From Lachnospiraceae bacterium (GTDB lineage: Bacteria > Bacillota > Clostridia > Lachnospirales > Lachnospiraceae): a DNA stretch of 64,000 nt. Below the pieces are notes generated by a model. That model did not search any database, was not told the origin of the DNA, and worked only from the letters and a program-made list of their open reading frames with translations. Made by a program: the position numbers and the translations under genes. Numbering within the stretch: the first letter of the stretch is position 1; the number at the start of each line of letters is the position of its first letter. Location of the stretch: NCBI GenBank assembly GCA_015056815.1, contig SVFN01000020.1, forward strand, positions 1 through 64,000. Reading direction: 5' to 3'. Positions 8,591 through 17,512 of the stretch are shown here, piece by piece.

Positions 8591-10891
8591 TTATCTCCTT
8601 CCAAAAAGCCTTTCACCGAGACTTTTCTTCTTCGTCTTTACCACAAGCCGGTTTAGATCCGGCATCTGCAGATCATACATATACTCACCGATCTGATGAT
8701 CCTCCATGCTGCTGTGCTCCATATATTTCTCTATATTGCGATACCCTGTCGGTATAAAAAACAGAATATCAAATCCCAGAAGATGAAGAAACATGACCAT
8801 GATCGTGTCCTCTAAATCCATGATATCTTCTGTCGTATTAACCCATACCAGCTTCGGATTTTTCTTTGTAAGGTCAAATTTCTGTATCAAACGTACAATC
8901 TCTTTCGGCAGGTTTAATACAGTGGCGATCACGGTATACTCGGTACCGTTTTCTCCGATCCCTTTGATCAGTTTCTGCTGCAATAACAGCTGAAGCTTAT
9001 CCAGTATCAACTCCTGCGTCTCTTCTCTTAGTATCCCATATGGATAGCATGTATGATTCCTGATCTTGTCTTTCAACAGTCTGCCGTTTTTATAGAATTC
9101 AACAGCATGCTGCTTCACCGGATTCGGTATCGTCCGGTCGATATAAGGAAACTTCGACAAAAACAACGTATCTTCTGTGAGAAGTTCTTTTACAGAACCC
9201 CAATAGCTGTTTAGATCTCTGTCTTTGATCCCGGATACTCTTGCAAAGATCACCGGAAGATTCACCGTACCATCCGTCACGCTAAAGCTTTGGCGATACT
9301 TGAGCTCTTCATCCCACAAAAGACGTATCTCTTCATATATGGTCTGCAACTGGATGATATTCGCCTTACTGTATTGCTGCTGTCGGTATAGACCGGTATC
9401 CTGATACATCAGGCTGTCGAGTTCTCTTTCTGCATGATAGGCTACTGTGCCGATCTTAACCTGTGAGCTTTCCTGTGGGAAATGCTCTAAAGACACCGTC
9501 TCCGAAAAGTGTATTTCACACAGATTATTATCCTTCAGACAATCCGTTTCATCGGGCTTTGGAGTCAGTATCAATACATCTACCGGAAGACGTGCAAGGA
9601 AGCGCAAAAACAATGCTTCGCTCTCATCATGGCATCCGCCGTAAAGGATAAAGCAGCTGATCTGAGGTAAATGAAGTCCTGTAAACAGACTGCTCTCATA
9701 GCGCTTTAACCAGCACAAAAGAGTAACTGCCTGCGAGATGAGACGGTTCAGATTCGTCTGTCCGGACGCTTTCTCCAAAAAAATATCCACAAATGCTCTG
9801 TGCATTAATTTCTGTAATTCGGGATCTGCCGGAAAACTGATGTTGGAAGAAAGCCCTGTGATCATCTGTACCGCATCGGCGTAATTGCCTCTTCTGATCC
9901 CCAAGATCTCTGTTGTATCGGGTTTCTTCAAAGCATGATCAACGATCACGGTATGTCGTTTGGCAGCTTTTAAATCCTGACCGAATCGATACAATTCATC
10001 CGCATAGGTCAGTTTGTCCTGCGCACCGTCCATGCGGATCAGGGCATTGTAATATACGCCCGCCTCACTGCCTCTTGAGGAAGGTTCTTTCCTGATCTCT
10101 TCCAGAACATTCCCATCCATCCATGTGTTGATGCAACCGTTCCAGACGGACCCCGGTCCGTAAAGGCGCTCTCTTTCCATACTGCGTCTTGCTTCTTCGC
10201 GAATCTTCTTTAAGGAAAAATCCGTTGGAAATGGCTGTAATCCTTCTGTATGTAAAGCATCCGAGTAAAAGGATGCTGCGTCCAGTTTTTGATAGTTTTC
10301 ATCGCCCTGGTATTGAAGCAGCACGATATCACAGCCGGCTTTTGAAAGAACGCAAAAAAGCAGAAGTTCATAGTTAGTGACCGCTCCTTCATAAAGAATT
10401 TTGGGTACGTCATCCTCTCCCAGTTGATTTACGATCCGTTCAAACTTATAATAAAGCCAGCACATAAATTTGATATAGGCATTTTGGAGCATGCTCTCCG
10501 TTTTGCCTTTTTGTCCAAGCTGTGTAAGTGTATCCAGGATAGCGGCTGCCACATTGGCACGCTGGCTGTCATTCATACGCGGAAGCCACTTTTTGAGTGC
10601 TGCCGTGATAAATCCTATGTTGAGTTTAAAATCCATCCCCATGATCTCACGGTAATAGGACAGATTCTGTTCCGTCGGATTGGGAAGCTTCCCTTCGATC
10701 ACGACTCCCTTCTTCAATGCCATATCATAATACCGGCTGATAAATTGTCTGACCGGTTCGGAATAACCATTTATACGGTAAAAAAAGACACCTTTTTCGG
10801 CTCTACTATGAAGTTGAAGGAAAAAGTCTTCGAGGCTTTGTATCTGTTTATGCTCAAAAACCAAAATGTCTTCCCCCTCGATCCAGCCCAT
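8591..10891 (-). CDS. YceG-like protein of the Ter biosynthetic module, duplicated domain
   Basis: A 766-residue protein resembling YceG, described in the Ter literature as a component of a putative biosynthetic module. Its C-terminal part has the block PKLVWVNTTED followed by MVMFLHLLGFDILFFIPTGY, which I associate with YceG. It is longer than B. subtilis YceG. Two parts repeat inside it. LPNPTEQNLSYY (about 70-80) corresponds to IPNPVKQHAVEFY in the second half, and LLLFCVLSKAGCDIVLLQYQG (about 176-196) corresponds to the GFDILFFIPTG block at about 695-717. No catalytic motif can be named. It lies upstream of telA with a 4-base gap and 180 bases downstream of a protease that carries the same repeat. 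Confidence 0.75.
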   Translation of the reverse strand: MGWIEGEDILVFEHKQIQSLEDFFLQLHSRAEKGVFFYRINGYSEPVRQFISRYYDMALKKGVVIEGKLPNPTEQNLSYYREIMGMDFKLNIGFITAALKKWLPRMNDSQRANVAAAILDTLTQLGQKGKTESMLQNAYIKFMCWLYYKFERIVNQLGEDDVPKILYEGAVTNYELLLFCVLSKAGCDIVLLQYQGDENYQKLDAASFYSDALHTEGLQPFPTDFSLKKIREEARRSMERERLYGPGSVWNGCINTWMDGNVLEEIRKEPSSRGSEAGVYYNALIRMDGAQDKLTYADELYRFGQDLKAAKRHTVIVDHALKKPDTTEILGIRRGNYADAVQMITGLSSNISFPADPELQKLMHRAFVDIFLEKASGQTNLNRLISQAVTLLCWLKRYESSLFTGLHLPQISCFILYGGCHDESEALFLRFLARLPVDVLILTPKPDETDCLKDNNLCEIHFSETVSLEHFPQESSQVKIGTVAYHAERELDSLMYQDTGLYRQQQYSKANIIQLQTIYEEIRLLWDEELKYRQSFSVTDGTVNLPVIFARVSGIKDRDLNSYWGSVKELLTEDTLFLSKFPYIDRTIPNPVKQHAVEFYKNGRLLKDKIRNHTCYPYGILREETQELILDKLQLLLQQKLIKGIGENGTEYTVIATVLNLPKEIVRLIQKFDLTKKNPKLVWVNTTEDIMDLEDTIMVMFLHLLGFDILFFIPTGYRNIEKYMEHSSMEDHQIGEYMYDLQMPDLNRLVVKTKKKSLGERLFGRR

Positions 10892-11071
10892 AGTACGTTC
10901 CCTGTCTGCTACAGACTGTAAAATTCATTCTGTTTCAAAAACAATTAAAGGTATTTTACCATATTCTGACGGAATATACCAGTTTATTGATAGAAATTTA
11001 GCAATTATTAATAATTTGAAAGAATTCTTTATCCATTCATTCTGTCGTTTTCCGATCATTCTCACAGAATG

Positions 11072-12547
11072 CTATTTCATGAAATTACCGGCAAACCTGC
11101 GGATATTCTGATACCCGACTGCCAGATTCAGATTCTGTCCGTCATCAAGTCCTGCTGTACTGATCCCGATCACTTCCCCATACATATTCAGAACCGCTCC
11201 ACCGGAACTCCCATGCGAGATCGGTGCCGTAAACTGAATCATATCAAGATCGTCAAATTTACGAAAACCGGATATGATGCCGTCCGATACGGAATTAAAC
11301 ATTCCGAGCGGACTTCCGATCGCCACGACTTTCTGCCCTCTGACCAGTTCACTTGCCCCGGAATATACGTGCAGCGGGTTCAAGCGTTTATCGATCCGTA
11401 TCAGCGCAAGGTCAAAATCGGGATGATATTTGATCAGCTCATCCGTCTGATAGATCTGATCGTCATTTTCAATCCTCACGGAGTATACCCGTCCTCTTTC
11501 TGCCACGTGAAAATTAGTCAGAATATAACCGTCTGTTCCGATCATGATGCCGGATCCGGTGCCGATCACGTTTTGCTCCCGATCGTGTACCGCGATCATC
11601 ACAACCGATGATGCAAGTCTCGCCAGTTCTTCAAAGCTTTTTTCCTCCCTTCTGTTTCCGGTAGGTATGATCACTGTTTTGTTTACAACAGTTTGTTCCT
11701 GCCCGGTTCCTACCTGTTTCCCGGCAACGGTTCCCGTTGCATTGCTTTTACGATGTCGCTCTCTTGCCGGTATGGATACTTTTATATTTGGTCTGTTTTC
11801 TTTTTTGCCTCGCGGATCTGTCAGGGAGCCATTTCCAACGGCTGCATTGCTCTCTGCTTTGACGCATGGTTCTTCCTTCATCACCGGAATATATTCCGGA
11901 AGCACTGTGTTTCCGAAGGAACCGAGTATAAACGAATCGGAAAGCTGCAAAAAAGCATCCCGCACCGAAACATCTTTTCTGTTTTGTAAAAGAAGCACCT
12001 CACAGCCTGTCAGTGCAAGAAAACCGTAAAACAGGTATTCCTGTTCTTTTTGCACATTTTCAGCTGTGATCTTAATGAATGCTCTCTCAGAACCATTTAA
12101 CATGTTCCGGGAAAAAACATAGTCCGTCCAGAACAAGATCTTTACCGCAAAATTAGAGAGCATGGAATCCGTAACTTGGGCTTTATTCTCACGAAACAGC
12201 CTGCAAACACGGCTAAAGCTTTCGCTGATCGCATTGGACATCTTCTCTGACGGTAAGAAATTCCGAAAAGCAGGGTACATTCCTTTTTCGAACGAGTGAT
12301 ACATTTCCGTATAATAGGATATTTCTTCTGCCTTTACAGGCATCGGAAGCTCACGAAGCCTGAGATAGGCTCCATTGCAGTTTTTGAAATCAGGGACTTT
12401 TGCCCCCTCCAGTCTCACAATCTGTGAGGCATAATCTGCCGTTTCTCCGAGAGCTCTGTAGAAACATTTTTTCTCTTTTGTTTTGTCAGGGCAGTTTTGT
12501 ATCTCAAAAAAATCCGCAATATTGTTAATCTTACCATATTCTGTCAT
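11072..12547 (-). CDS. Trypsin-like (HtrA/S1C-type) protease fused to a YceG-like N-terminal domain
   Basis: A 491-residue protein. The C-terminal 180 residues are a trypsin-fold protease: TNFHVAE (His about 347), PDFDLALIRID (Asp about 379) and SHGSSGGAVL (Ser about 448) form a complete catalytic triad. There is no signal peptide, transmembrane segment or PDZ domain, so it is probably cytosolic, unlike usual HtrA proteins. Residues 1-200 are not protease; they match the first repeat of the neighbouring YceG-like protein (LPMPVKAEEISYY near 67-80, MLSNFAVKILFW near 129, YLFYGFLALTGCEVLLLQ near 171-188). A Ser/Thr/Arg/Lys-rich linker at about 215-300 joins the parts. It lies first on this arm of the Ter cluster. 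Trypsin domain is sure, N-terminal homology fairly sure, role unknown. Confidence 0.85.
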   Translation of the reverse strand: MTEYGKINNIADFFEIQNCPDKTKEKKCFYRALGETADYASQIVRLEGAKVPDFKNCNGAYLRLRELPMPVKAEEISYYTEMYHSFEKGMYPAFRNFLPSEKMSNAISESFSRVCRLFRENKAQVTDSMLSNFAVKILFWTDYVFSRNMLNGSERAFIKITAENVQKEQEYLFYGFLALTGCEVLLLQNRKDVSVRDAFLQLSDSFILGSFGNTVLPEYIPVMKEEPCVKAESNAAVGNGSLTDPRGKKENRPNIKVSIPARERHRKSNATGTVAGKQVGTGQEQTVVNKTVIIPTGNRREEKSFEELARLASSVVMIAVHDREQNVIGTGSGIMIGTDGYILTNFHVAERGRVYSVRIENDDQIYQTDELIKYHPDFDLALIRIDKRLNPLHVYSGASELVRGQKVVAIGSPLGMFNSVSDGIISGFRKFDDLDMIQFTAPISHGSSGGAVLNMYGEVIGISTAGLDDGQNLNLAVGYQNIRRFAGNFMK

Positions 12548-12711
12548 GCTTATTTCTTCCTTTTGTGTATATTGTCTGTTGATCGCCGGTATTCACTGCA
12601 GTTATGTTACCCGCTATCGCTTTCTTTTGCGTTAGCATTTATTTAAGAAAATCACTACAGGAACATTTTAACATACCCTTTATTTTTTGACTATCTTTTC
12701 CTGATATGCTG

Positions 12712-12720
12712 TGCTATAAT
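12712..12720 (+). promoter_or_regulatory. Extended -10 promoter of the citE-like gene
   Basis: TGCTATAAT is a perfect extended -10. No -35 fits at 17 bases; a TTGACT occurs at 12688-12693 with a 21-base gap. It lies in the divergent region between the protease and the lyase and about 100 bases before the lyase ATG. I see no equally good promoter for the minus strand. Confidence 0.5.
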
Positions 12721-12819
12721 ATCTTTTAATGTGTTGCAATTTAGGGCGTTTGCAGTGTGTTTTTCATTCAGATGCATCGTTCCAATCCTGTAACGCAATC
12801 CATATAACCGGGGGGAATT

Positions 12820-13782
12820 ATGAAAAATAATGTGATCTATTACAGTGTCGGGGCTTTGTTATACTGCCCTGCCAATAAAAAATCCATTGCGGATTCCATT
12901 GCAAGCGGCAGATTCGGGGATAAGTATTCTCTGGCACTTTGTCTGGAGGATACGATCAATGATAACTTCGTCACAGAGGCAGAATATACACTGATCGATT
13001 CGATCGTTCGTATTTATAATCTTCGCCAGACAGACTCTTTTTATCTTCCCAAGATCTTTATCAGGGTACGCAATCCCGAACAGATCATCAGGCTATCGTA
13101 TGCTTTCGGACAGAGTCTTGAGATCATTACCGGATTTATCATTCCAAAGTTTAACAGTTTAAATGCAGATGTTTATCTTGAAAGTATCGCTAAGATCAAT
13201 CAGATTTCCTCGCATAAGCATTATATGATGCCGATCTATGAAAGCTCGGCCATGATCGATCTTCGGACGCGTTATGATCAGTTGTATCTTTTAAAAGAGA
13301 AACTGGCGCCTTTAGAAGAACTGGTACTGAATATCCGGGTGGGGGGAAATGATCTGTGTCATTTATTCGGTTTCAGACGCCACGCAAATGAATCTATACA
13401 CAAAATACGACCGGTTGCCAATATCTTTTCGGATATCATAACCGTATATGGTACCGATTATGTCGTATCCGGTCCTGTCTGGGAATACTATGCCGGTGCA
13501 AACTGGGAAAAAGGCATGACAAAAGAGATCGCGGATGATAAGCTTTGCGGATTCATCGGCAAAACAGTCATTCATCCAAACCAGATTTCTGTCGTAAATC
13601 ATGCTTATCAGGTATCGGAAGCTGATTTCCATGACGCAAAGGCAATCCTGCACTGGAACAAGAGCGCTGCGGAATTTGTTTCGGGAAGCAACAGCAAAGA
13701 ACGTATGAATGAATATAAAACCCATACAAACTGGGCAGAAAAGATCATGTATCTGAGCGATGTATACGGTATACGGAAATAG
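12820..13782 (+). CDS. HpcH/HpaI aldolase / citrate lyase (CitE)-like protein of the Ter module
   Basis: A 320-residue TIM-barrel protein of the HpcH/HpaI-CitE family in the subtype found in Ter biosynthetic modules. Visible features are the start VGALLYCPANKKSIADSI, the acidic LCLEDTIND segment, a basic FIRVRNPEQI segment after the central strand, the glycine-rich NIRVGGNDLCHLFGFRR and the C-terminal KTVIHPNQI, all typical of this group and consistent with a metal-dependent C-C lyase acting on an acyl-CoA or keto acid. Substrate unknown. It runs opposite to the protease upstream and converges on the phosphoribosyltransferase genes downstream, with a terminator between. GGGGGGAAT precedes the ATG. 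Confidence 0.85.
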   Translation: MKNNVIYYSVGALLYCPANKKSIADSIASGRFGDKYSLALCLEDTINDNFVTEAEYTLIDSIVRIYNLRQTDSFYLPKIFIRVRNPEQIIRLSYAFGQSLEIITGFIIPKFNSLNADVYLESIAKINQISSHKHYMMPIYESSAMIDLRTRYDQLYLLKEKLAPLEELVLNIRVGGNDLCHLFGFRRHANESIHKIRPVANIFSDIITVYGTDYVVSGPVWEYYAGANWEKGMTKEIADDKLCGFIGKTVIHPNQISVVNHAYQVSEADFHDAKAILHWNKSAAEFVSGSNSKERMNEYKTHTNWAEKIMYLSDVYGIRK

Positions 13783-13818
13783 CCGTTTCTGTCTGAGAGA
13801 TCCCGTTGTAACATAACA

Positions 13819-13847
13819 CCCCCGATCAGGTTGACCGGGGGCTTTTT
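13819..13847 (+). terminator. Terminator after the citE-like gene
   Basis: CCCCCG (13819-13824) pairs with CGGGGG (13836-13841), extended inside by TCA/TGA around a mismatch, followed by C and five T. It lies 36 bases after the stop. Confidence 0.9.
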
Positions 13848-13882
13848 GTTTAGAATCCTCTCATTTATTTATTTTTTGTCTT

Positions 13883-14941
13883 TCAGGTATCAGCCATTTT
13901 TTTGATCAGGCCACAGCATTTATAGTGTTCCATCGGATAAGTCTCTACCGGGACATGTTTCTCTTTTGCAAGCCGGAGCAGATGCTGCAGATCCGGACTT
14001 TCCAGATATCGTTCATCCACCAGTACCTTCCAGGGAATTCTTCTCAAAAGTACCCGGGTTGCCTCACCGATTCCGGGCTTTACCAGATTGATATCATCGA
14101 TATCAAATTGTCCGGCTATTTTTTGCACTTCTTCCATTCCGGTACTTTCGGCTTGCGGATTGTTTACAACAGCGATCTGCTCAACCGGCACAAATTCCTT
14201 CTCTATCTGTTCAATAAACTCATAGGAAAGATCTGCCTCTTTCAGATTTTCATAATAAACAGCTCCGTGAAAATCGTTTGTACCGATCAGGTCATCCCGA
14301 AGCACTGTACGACTGATGAGTCCTGAAACCGTACTGTTTAAACAGGAACTCGGGATCAGTATGTCATCATGTGTACCACAAAGCTCGGTCACATTTGCCG
14401 GATCAGCGATCACGGCGATCTCGTCACTCACTCCTTCATAAGCAGAAATATCTTTTTTTAATTCATTTAAGATCGCACCCTTGCCGATCCAGCCATCCAC
14501 AAACAACAGCTGTTGCGGACGATATCTGTCCAAAAGATAATGCATGGCATTGTCATCAATGCCTCTTCCTCTGATGATGGAAATCGAAAAATGCGGTACA
14601 TCGATCTGAAAAAAAAGTCTGATATACCGTTTGATCAGTATTCCTATGGGAATGCCGGCTCTTGCCAGTGAAACCAGTACCACATCTTTCCCCCTGCTTT
14701 TTATGATCTTGTCAGCCAGAATGCCTGTCGCATCTGCAACCGGCTTCGCATAATTATTTAATGCTTCTTTATAAACCTGCATATATTTATCGGTTGGCAC
14801 ATATTCGATCGGAAGCATCTCACTGTAATGCTTCCCTGACTGGATCAGTCGTTCTCTCTCTTCCGTAGGTTGTGGCTCGATCAGCCCGGTAATATCCTTC
14901 AAAAGAAGAACGACATCTTTTTCTAAATAGGAACTTCTCAC
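13883..14941 (-). CDS. StiP-type phosphoribosyltransferase (PRTase_1) of the Ter module
   Basis: A 352-residue protein of the family annotated as cysteine protease StiP or PRTase_1. It contains the block VVLVSLARAGIPIGILIKRY, the segment HFSISIIRGRGIDDNAMHYLL and the strand-loop LLFVDGWIGKGAI, which correspond to the nucleotide/PRPP-binding core described for this family. Despite the StiP name, the fold suggests a phosphoribosyltransferase role; protease activity should not be assumed. It starts at a GTG, 1 base after the TAA of the upstream PRTase gene, with CAGGTGG as ribosome binding site, so the two form one operon. The family is a standard part of TerD-linked biosynthetic modules. Confidence 0.85.
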   Translation of the reverse strand: MRSSYLEKDVVLLLKDITGLIEPQPTEERERLIQSGKHYSEMLPIEYVPTDKYMQVYKEALNNYAKPVADATGILADKIIKSRGKDVVLVSLARAGIPIGILIKRYIRLFFQIDVPHFSISIIRGRGIDDNAMHYLLDRYRPQQLLFVDGWIGKGAILNELKKDISAYEGVSDEIAVIADPANVTELCGTHDDILIPSSCLNSTVSGLISRTVLRDDLIGTNDFHGAVYYENLKEADLSYEFIEQIEKEFVPVEQIAVVNNPQAESTGMEEVQKIAGQFDIDDINLVKPGIGEATRVLLRRIPWKVLVDERYLESPDLQHLLRLAKEKHVPVETYPMEHYKCCGLIKKMADT

Positions 14942-14942
14942 T

Positions 14943-16049
14943 TTAACACCACCTGATCACTTCTATATTTTTGTTTTGTATCTTTAAGGCATTGACCAAA
15001 GAAGTCATACCCGGCCGTTTCTCTTCTTTCTCACACTCCGCATCCGTCACGATCAATACCATGTTATATGCCTGTATATCATACAGATAGGTAACTCTGT
15101 TTCCATCATAGATACTTCGAAGTTCAAAACGTTCCTGCAGCGGATAATCTTCCTCATTTCCCACACAGATCGGGCTTCGTGTCGTGGAATGGCTTTTCAC
15201 CAGACATCCTTCTTCCTCCAGCTTTCTTCCGACAAATAAAGCCGGATACATGCATTCTTCCGTTCCGATCACCAGTATATGTTTCTGATCTTCTGTTTTG
15301 ATCCGCGCGCTTATATTTTTCCACAGCTCTTCACAGGCTTTTTTATACGCAATAGCATTGCAAAGTCTTCTGGTATTCATCAGTCCCTTTATTTGTATTT
15401 CTTCAGGCAGTTCGGTTTCTCGAAGATCACAGGAATGATAAACGCCTTTTCCCTGATAGGTATCGGCGATTTTGGCAAATTGGCTGTGATCTGTTTTTAC
15501 CAGCCAGTGAAGATTAATATTTCTGTTTTGATATTCCTCCAAATGCTCCTTTGTCATCCCGTTCAACAGCGATGCTACCGAAAATACACATTTGCCGGGA
15601 TACTGTTTTTCCAGTATGTTTATAATATTCAGGATTGTTTTGCCGGTTGTCACTTCATCTTCCACAAATACAATCCTTTCGGTCTTTTCCAGAGCTTCAT
15701 CCATATCCTCTCTGATCAGTTTCTGTTCGGTGGCATGACTGTGTTCTTCCGAAAAGAAGAGATAATGCACTCCTGCTATCTGTTCCCGCGTAGTCTGGAT
15801 ATAATCTGCTCCAAGATAAACGGCCACCTCTGCACCGATCGCTGTCGCAGTTTCTGCAAATCCAATGACCAGAAGGCGCTCTTCCGGATAGGCTGTTTTT
15901 ACCTTCTCGGCCAGGGCATCAAACAGTCCCAGTGCTTTTGTCGGAGAAACCGGTACATGTTTTCCCTGTAACGGATCCACTACCAGATAATTTCTTTTTT
16001 TATTACCATCTCTCTTGGCGATTCTGACCAAATCATTCTCACTATACAT
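14943..16049 (-). CDS. Phosphoribosyltransferase (PRTase_2) with C-terminal TRSP domain
   Basis: A 368-residue, two-domain protein. The N-terminal half is a phosphoribosyltransferase with VIGFAETATAIGAEVA and the PRPP loop VFVEDEVTTGKTILN. The C-terminal half carries the motif STTRSPICVGNEEDYPL, which gives the TRSP domain its name. Both are known companions of TerD genes and are thought to act in making a nucleotide-like small molecule. I placed the start at the ATG 16049; a GTG 12 bases earlier is an alternative, since the ribosome binding site is weak (GGGGACAGGA). The frame is open well upstream, but that part overlaps the promoter and reads as non-coding. Confidence 0.85.
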   Translation of the reverse strand: MYSENDLVRIAKRDGNKKRNYLVVDPLQGKHVPVSPTKALGLFDALAEKVKTAYPEERLLVIGFAETATAIGAEVAVYLGADYIQTTREQIAGVHYLFFSEEHSHATEQKLIREDMDEALEKTERIVFVEDEVTTGKTILNIINILEKQYPGKCVFSVASLLNGMTKEHLEEYQNRNINLHWLVKTDHSQFAKIADTYQGKGVYHSCDLRETELPEEIQIKGLMNTRRLCNAIAYKKACEELWKNISARIKTEDQKHILVIGTEECMYPALFVGRKLEEEGCLVKSHSTTRSPICVGNEEDYPLQERFELRSIYDGNRVTYLYDIQAYNMVLIVTDAECEKEEKRPGMTSLVNALKIQNKNIEVIRWC

Positions 16050-16100
16050 TCCTGTCCCCACTCTCTTAAACGCTAATTTGCTTGTAGGCTTCAGAATTTC

Positions 16101-16121
16101 GCATATCGTTATACAATATGC
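16101..16121. promoter_or_regulatory. Inverted repeat in the leader of the PRTase operon
   Basis: GCATAT (16101-16106) and ATATGC (16116-16121) flank 9 bases, about 35 bases downstream of the predicted start of transcription. It could be an operator. No regulator gene is nearby. Confidence 0.35.
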
Positions 16122-16152
16122 GCAGTTATTCTTTATCCATAACGACTCTGTG

Positions 16153-16182
16153 ATTATACCAAAAACTTCCGAAGCGTTACAA
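16153..16182 (-). promoter_or_regulatory. Promoter of the PRTase_2-stiP operon
   Basis: Minus strand -35 TTGTAA (16177-16182) and perfect -10 TATAAT (16153-16158), 18-base spacer. It gives a leader of about 100 bases to the ATG at 16049. Confidence 0.65.
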
Positions 16183-16212
16183 GTCCTAATTTTCTTAATA
16201 CTGCTATTTCTG

Positions 16213-16352
16213 TTTATTGTTCGCAGCCGAAATTCGCATATACTGCGCATGTACACCCAGATAAACCATGATTTTCATGGTTTTGCCGACGCACGCGAAT
16301 TTAAATAACAAACCTCGTTTGTATCAAAGTCAGAACGACTGTGAAAGCAGTA
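16213..16352. mobile_element. Degenerate copy of the 144-bp MITE
   Basis: The left end (about 16213-16229) matches the left terminal repeat of the element at 28178 at 13 of 16 bases and continues with the same GCCGAAAT..CGCAT.TACTGCGCAT block. The right end (about 16336-16352) resembles the right terminal repeat (CGACTGTGAAAGCAGTA). The distance between ends, about 140 bp, equals that of the intact copy. I see no clear target duplication. It lies between the PRTase promoter and the GGGtGRT terminator. Confidence 0.6.
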
Positions 16353-16388
16353 TATTTCTGTCCTGCTCTCTGTTCTGCAAAGAAAGAA

Positions 16389-16413
16389 ATCCCGGGAGAA
16401 ATACTCCCGGGAT
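16389..16413 (-). terminator. Terminator of the GGGtGRT gene
   Basis: A perfect 10-bp stem, ATCCCGGGAG (16389-16398) with CTCCCGGGAT (16404-16413), loop of five. On the minus strand it is followed by TTTCTTTCTTT. Confidence 0.8.
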
Positions 16414-16486
16414 CAAATTCATTTTCAGTATAAGGTCATTTCTTAACATGATATATGTCAGGAAACAATCCAAGTGGAGAAATACC

Positions 16487-17497
16487 TTAGAACTTACCTG
16501 CCTTAGCAGCTTCTTCTACTGAAACAGCTACTGCAACAGTAGCACCAACCATCGGGTTGTTACCCATACCGATCAGACCCATCATCTCAACGTGAGCCGG
16601 AACGGAAGAAGAACCTGCGAACTGAGCGCTTGAATGCATACGTCCTAACGTATCGGTAAATCCGTAGGAAGCAGGACCTGCAGCCATGTTATCCGGATGA
16701 AGTGTACGACCTGTACCACCGCCGGAAGCTACGGAGAAGTATTTCTTACCTGCTTCTGTTCTTTCTTTTTTGTATGTACCTGCAACCGGATGCTGGAATC
16801 TGGTCGGGTTCGTAGAGTTACCTGTGATGGATACGTCTACGTTCTCTTTCCACATGATGGCAACACCTTCCGGAACGGAATTGGCACCGTAGCAGTTAAC
16901 CTTTGCACGAAGACCTTCTGAATAAGGAATTCTCTCGATTTCTTTTACTTCATTGGTATAAGGATCGTACTCTGTCTCAACAAAGGTAAATCCATTGATA
17001 CGGCTGATGATCTTAGCTGCGTCTTTACCAAGACCGTTTAAGATAACTCTTAAAGGTTTCTGACGAACCTTGTTAGCCTTCTCAGCGATACCGATCGCAC
17101 CTTCAGCAGCGGCAAATGACTCATGTCCGGCAAGGAAAGCGAAACACTCTGTATCCTCTTCCAGTAACATCTTGCCAAGATTACCATGTCCCAGACCAAC
17201 CTTACGTGTATCGGCAACGGAACCCGGAATACAGAAAGCCTGTAAGCCTTCTCCGATCGCAGCAGCAGCATCTGCAGCTTTTCTGCAGTCTTTCTTAATT
17301 GCGATCGCTGCACCTACTGTGTAAGCCCAGCAAGCGTTCTCAAAACAGATCGGCTGGATCTTCTTTACCTGCTCATATACATCCAGTCCGGCATCTTTCG
17401 TGATTTTCTCAGCTTCTTCAATAGAAGAAATGCCGTAACTATTCAATACAGAATTAATTTTATCAATTCTTCTTTCATATGATTCAAATAATGCCAT
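16487..17497 (-). CDS. GGGtGRT protein, partner of an IscU-like scaffold
   Basis: A 336-residue protein of the GGGtGRT family, recognised by SVASGGGTGRTLHPDN. The family occurs in anaerobes next to an IscU-like gene and is thought to work in iron or Fe-S handling; ferrosome-independent details are unknown to me. Glycine-rich segments (LGHGNLGKML, VGAAIAIKKD) and several Cys are visible; no signal peptide or transmembrane helix. The ATG has AGGAGGAGC in front and lies 15 bases downstream of the stop of the scaffold gene, so the two are co-transcribed behind a Fur-like box. Confidence 0.85.
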   Translation of the reverse strand: MALFESYERRIDKINSVLNSYGISSIEEAEKITKDAGLDVYEQVKKIQPICFENACWAYTVGAAIAIKKDCRKAADAAAAIGEGLQAFCIPGSVADTRKVGLGHGNLGKMLLEEDTECFAFLAGHESFAAAEGAIGIAEKANKVRQKPLRVILNGLGKDAAKIISRINGFTFVETEYDPYTNEVKEIERIPYSEGLRAKVNCYGANSVPEGVAIMWKENVDVSITGNSTNPTRFQHPVAGTYKKERTEAGKKYFSVASGGGTGRTLHPDNMAAGPASYGFTDTLGRMHSSAQFAGSSSVPAHVEMMGLIGMGNNPMVGATVAVAVSVEEAAKAGKF

Positions 17498-17512
17498 CTC
17501 AAGCTCCTCCTA

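Noticed and set aside
16050-16256. Long N-terminal extension of the PRTase_2 gene
   Set aside because: The extra codons overlap the promoter and an inverted repeat and read as non-coding; family homology begins after the internal ATG.
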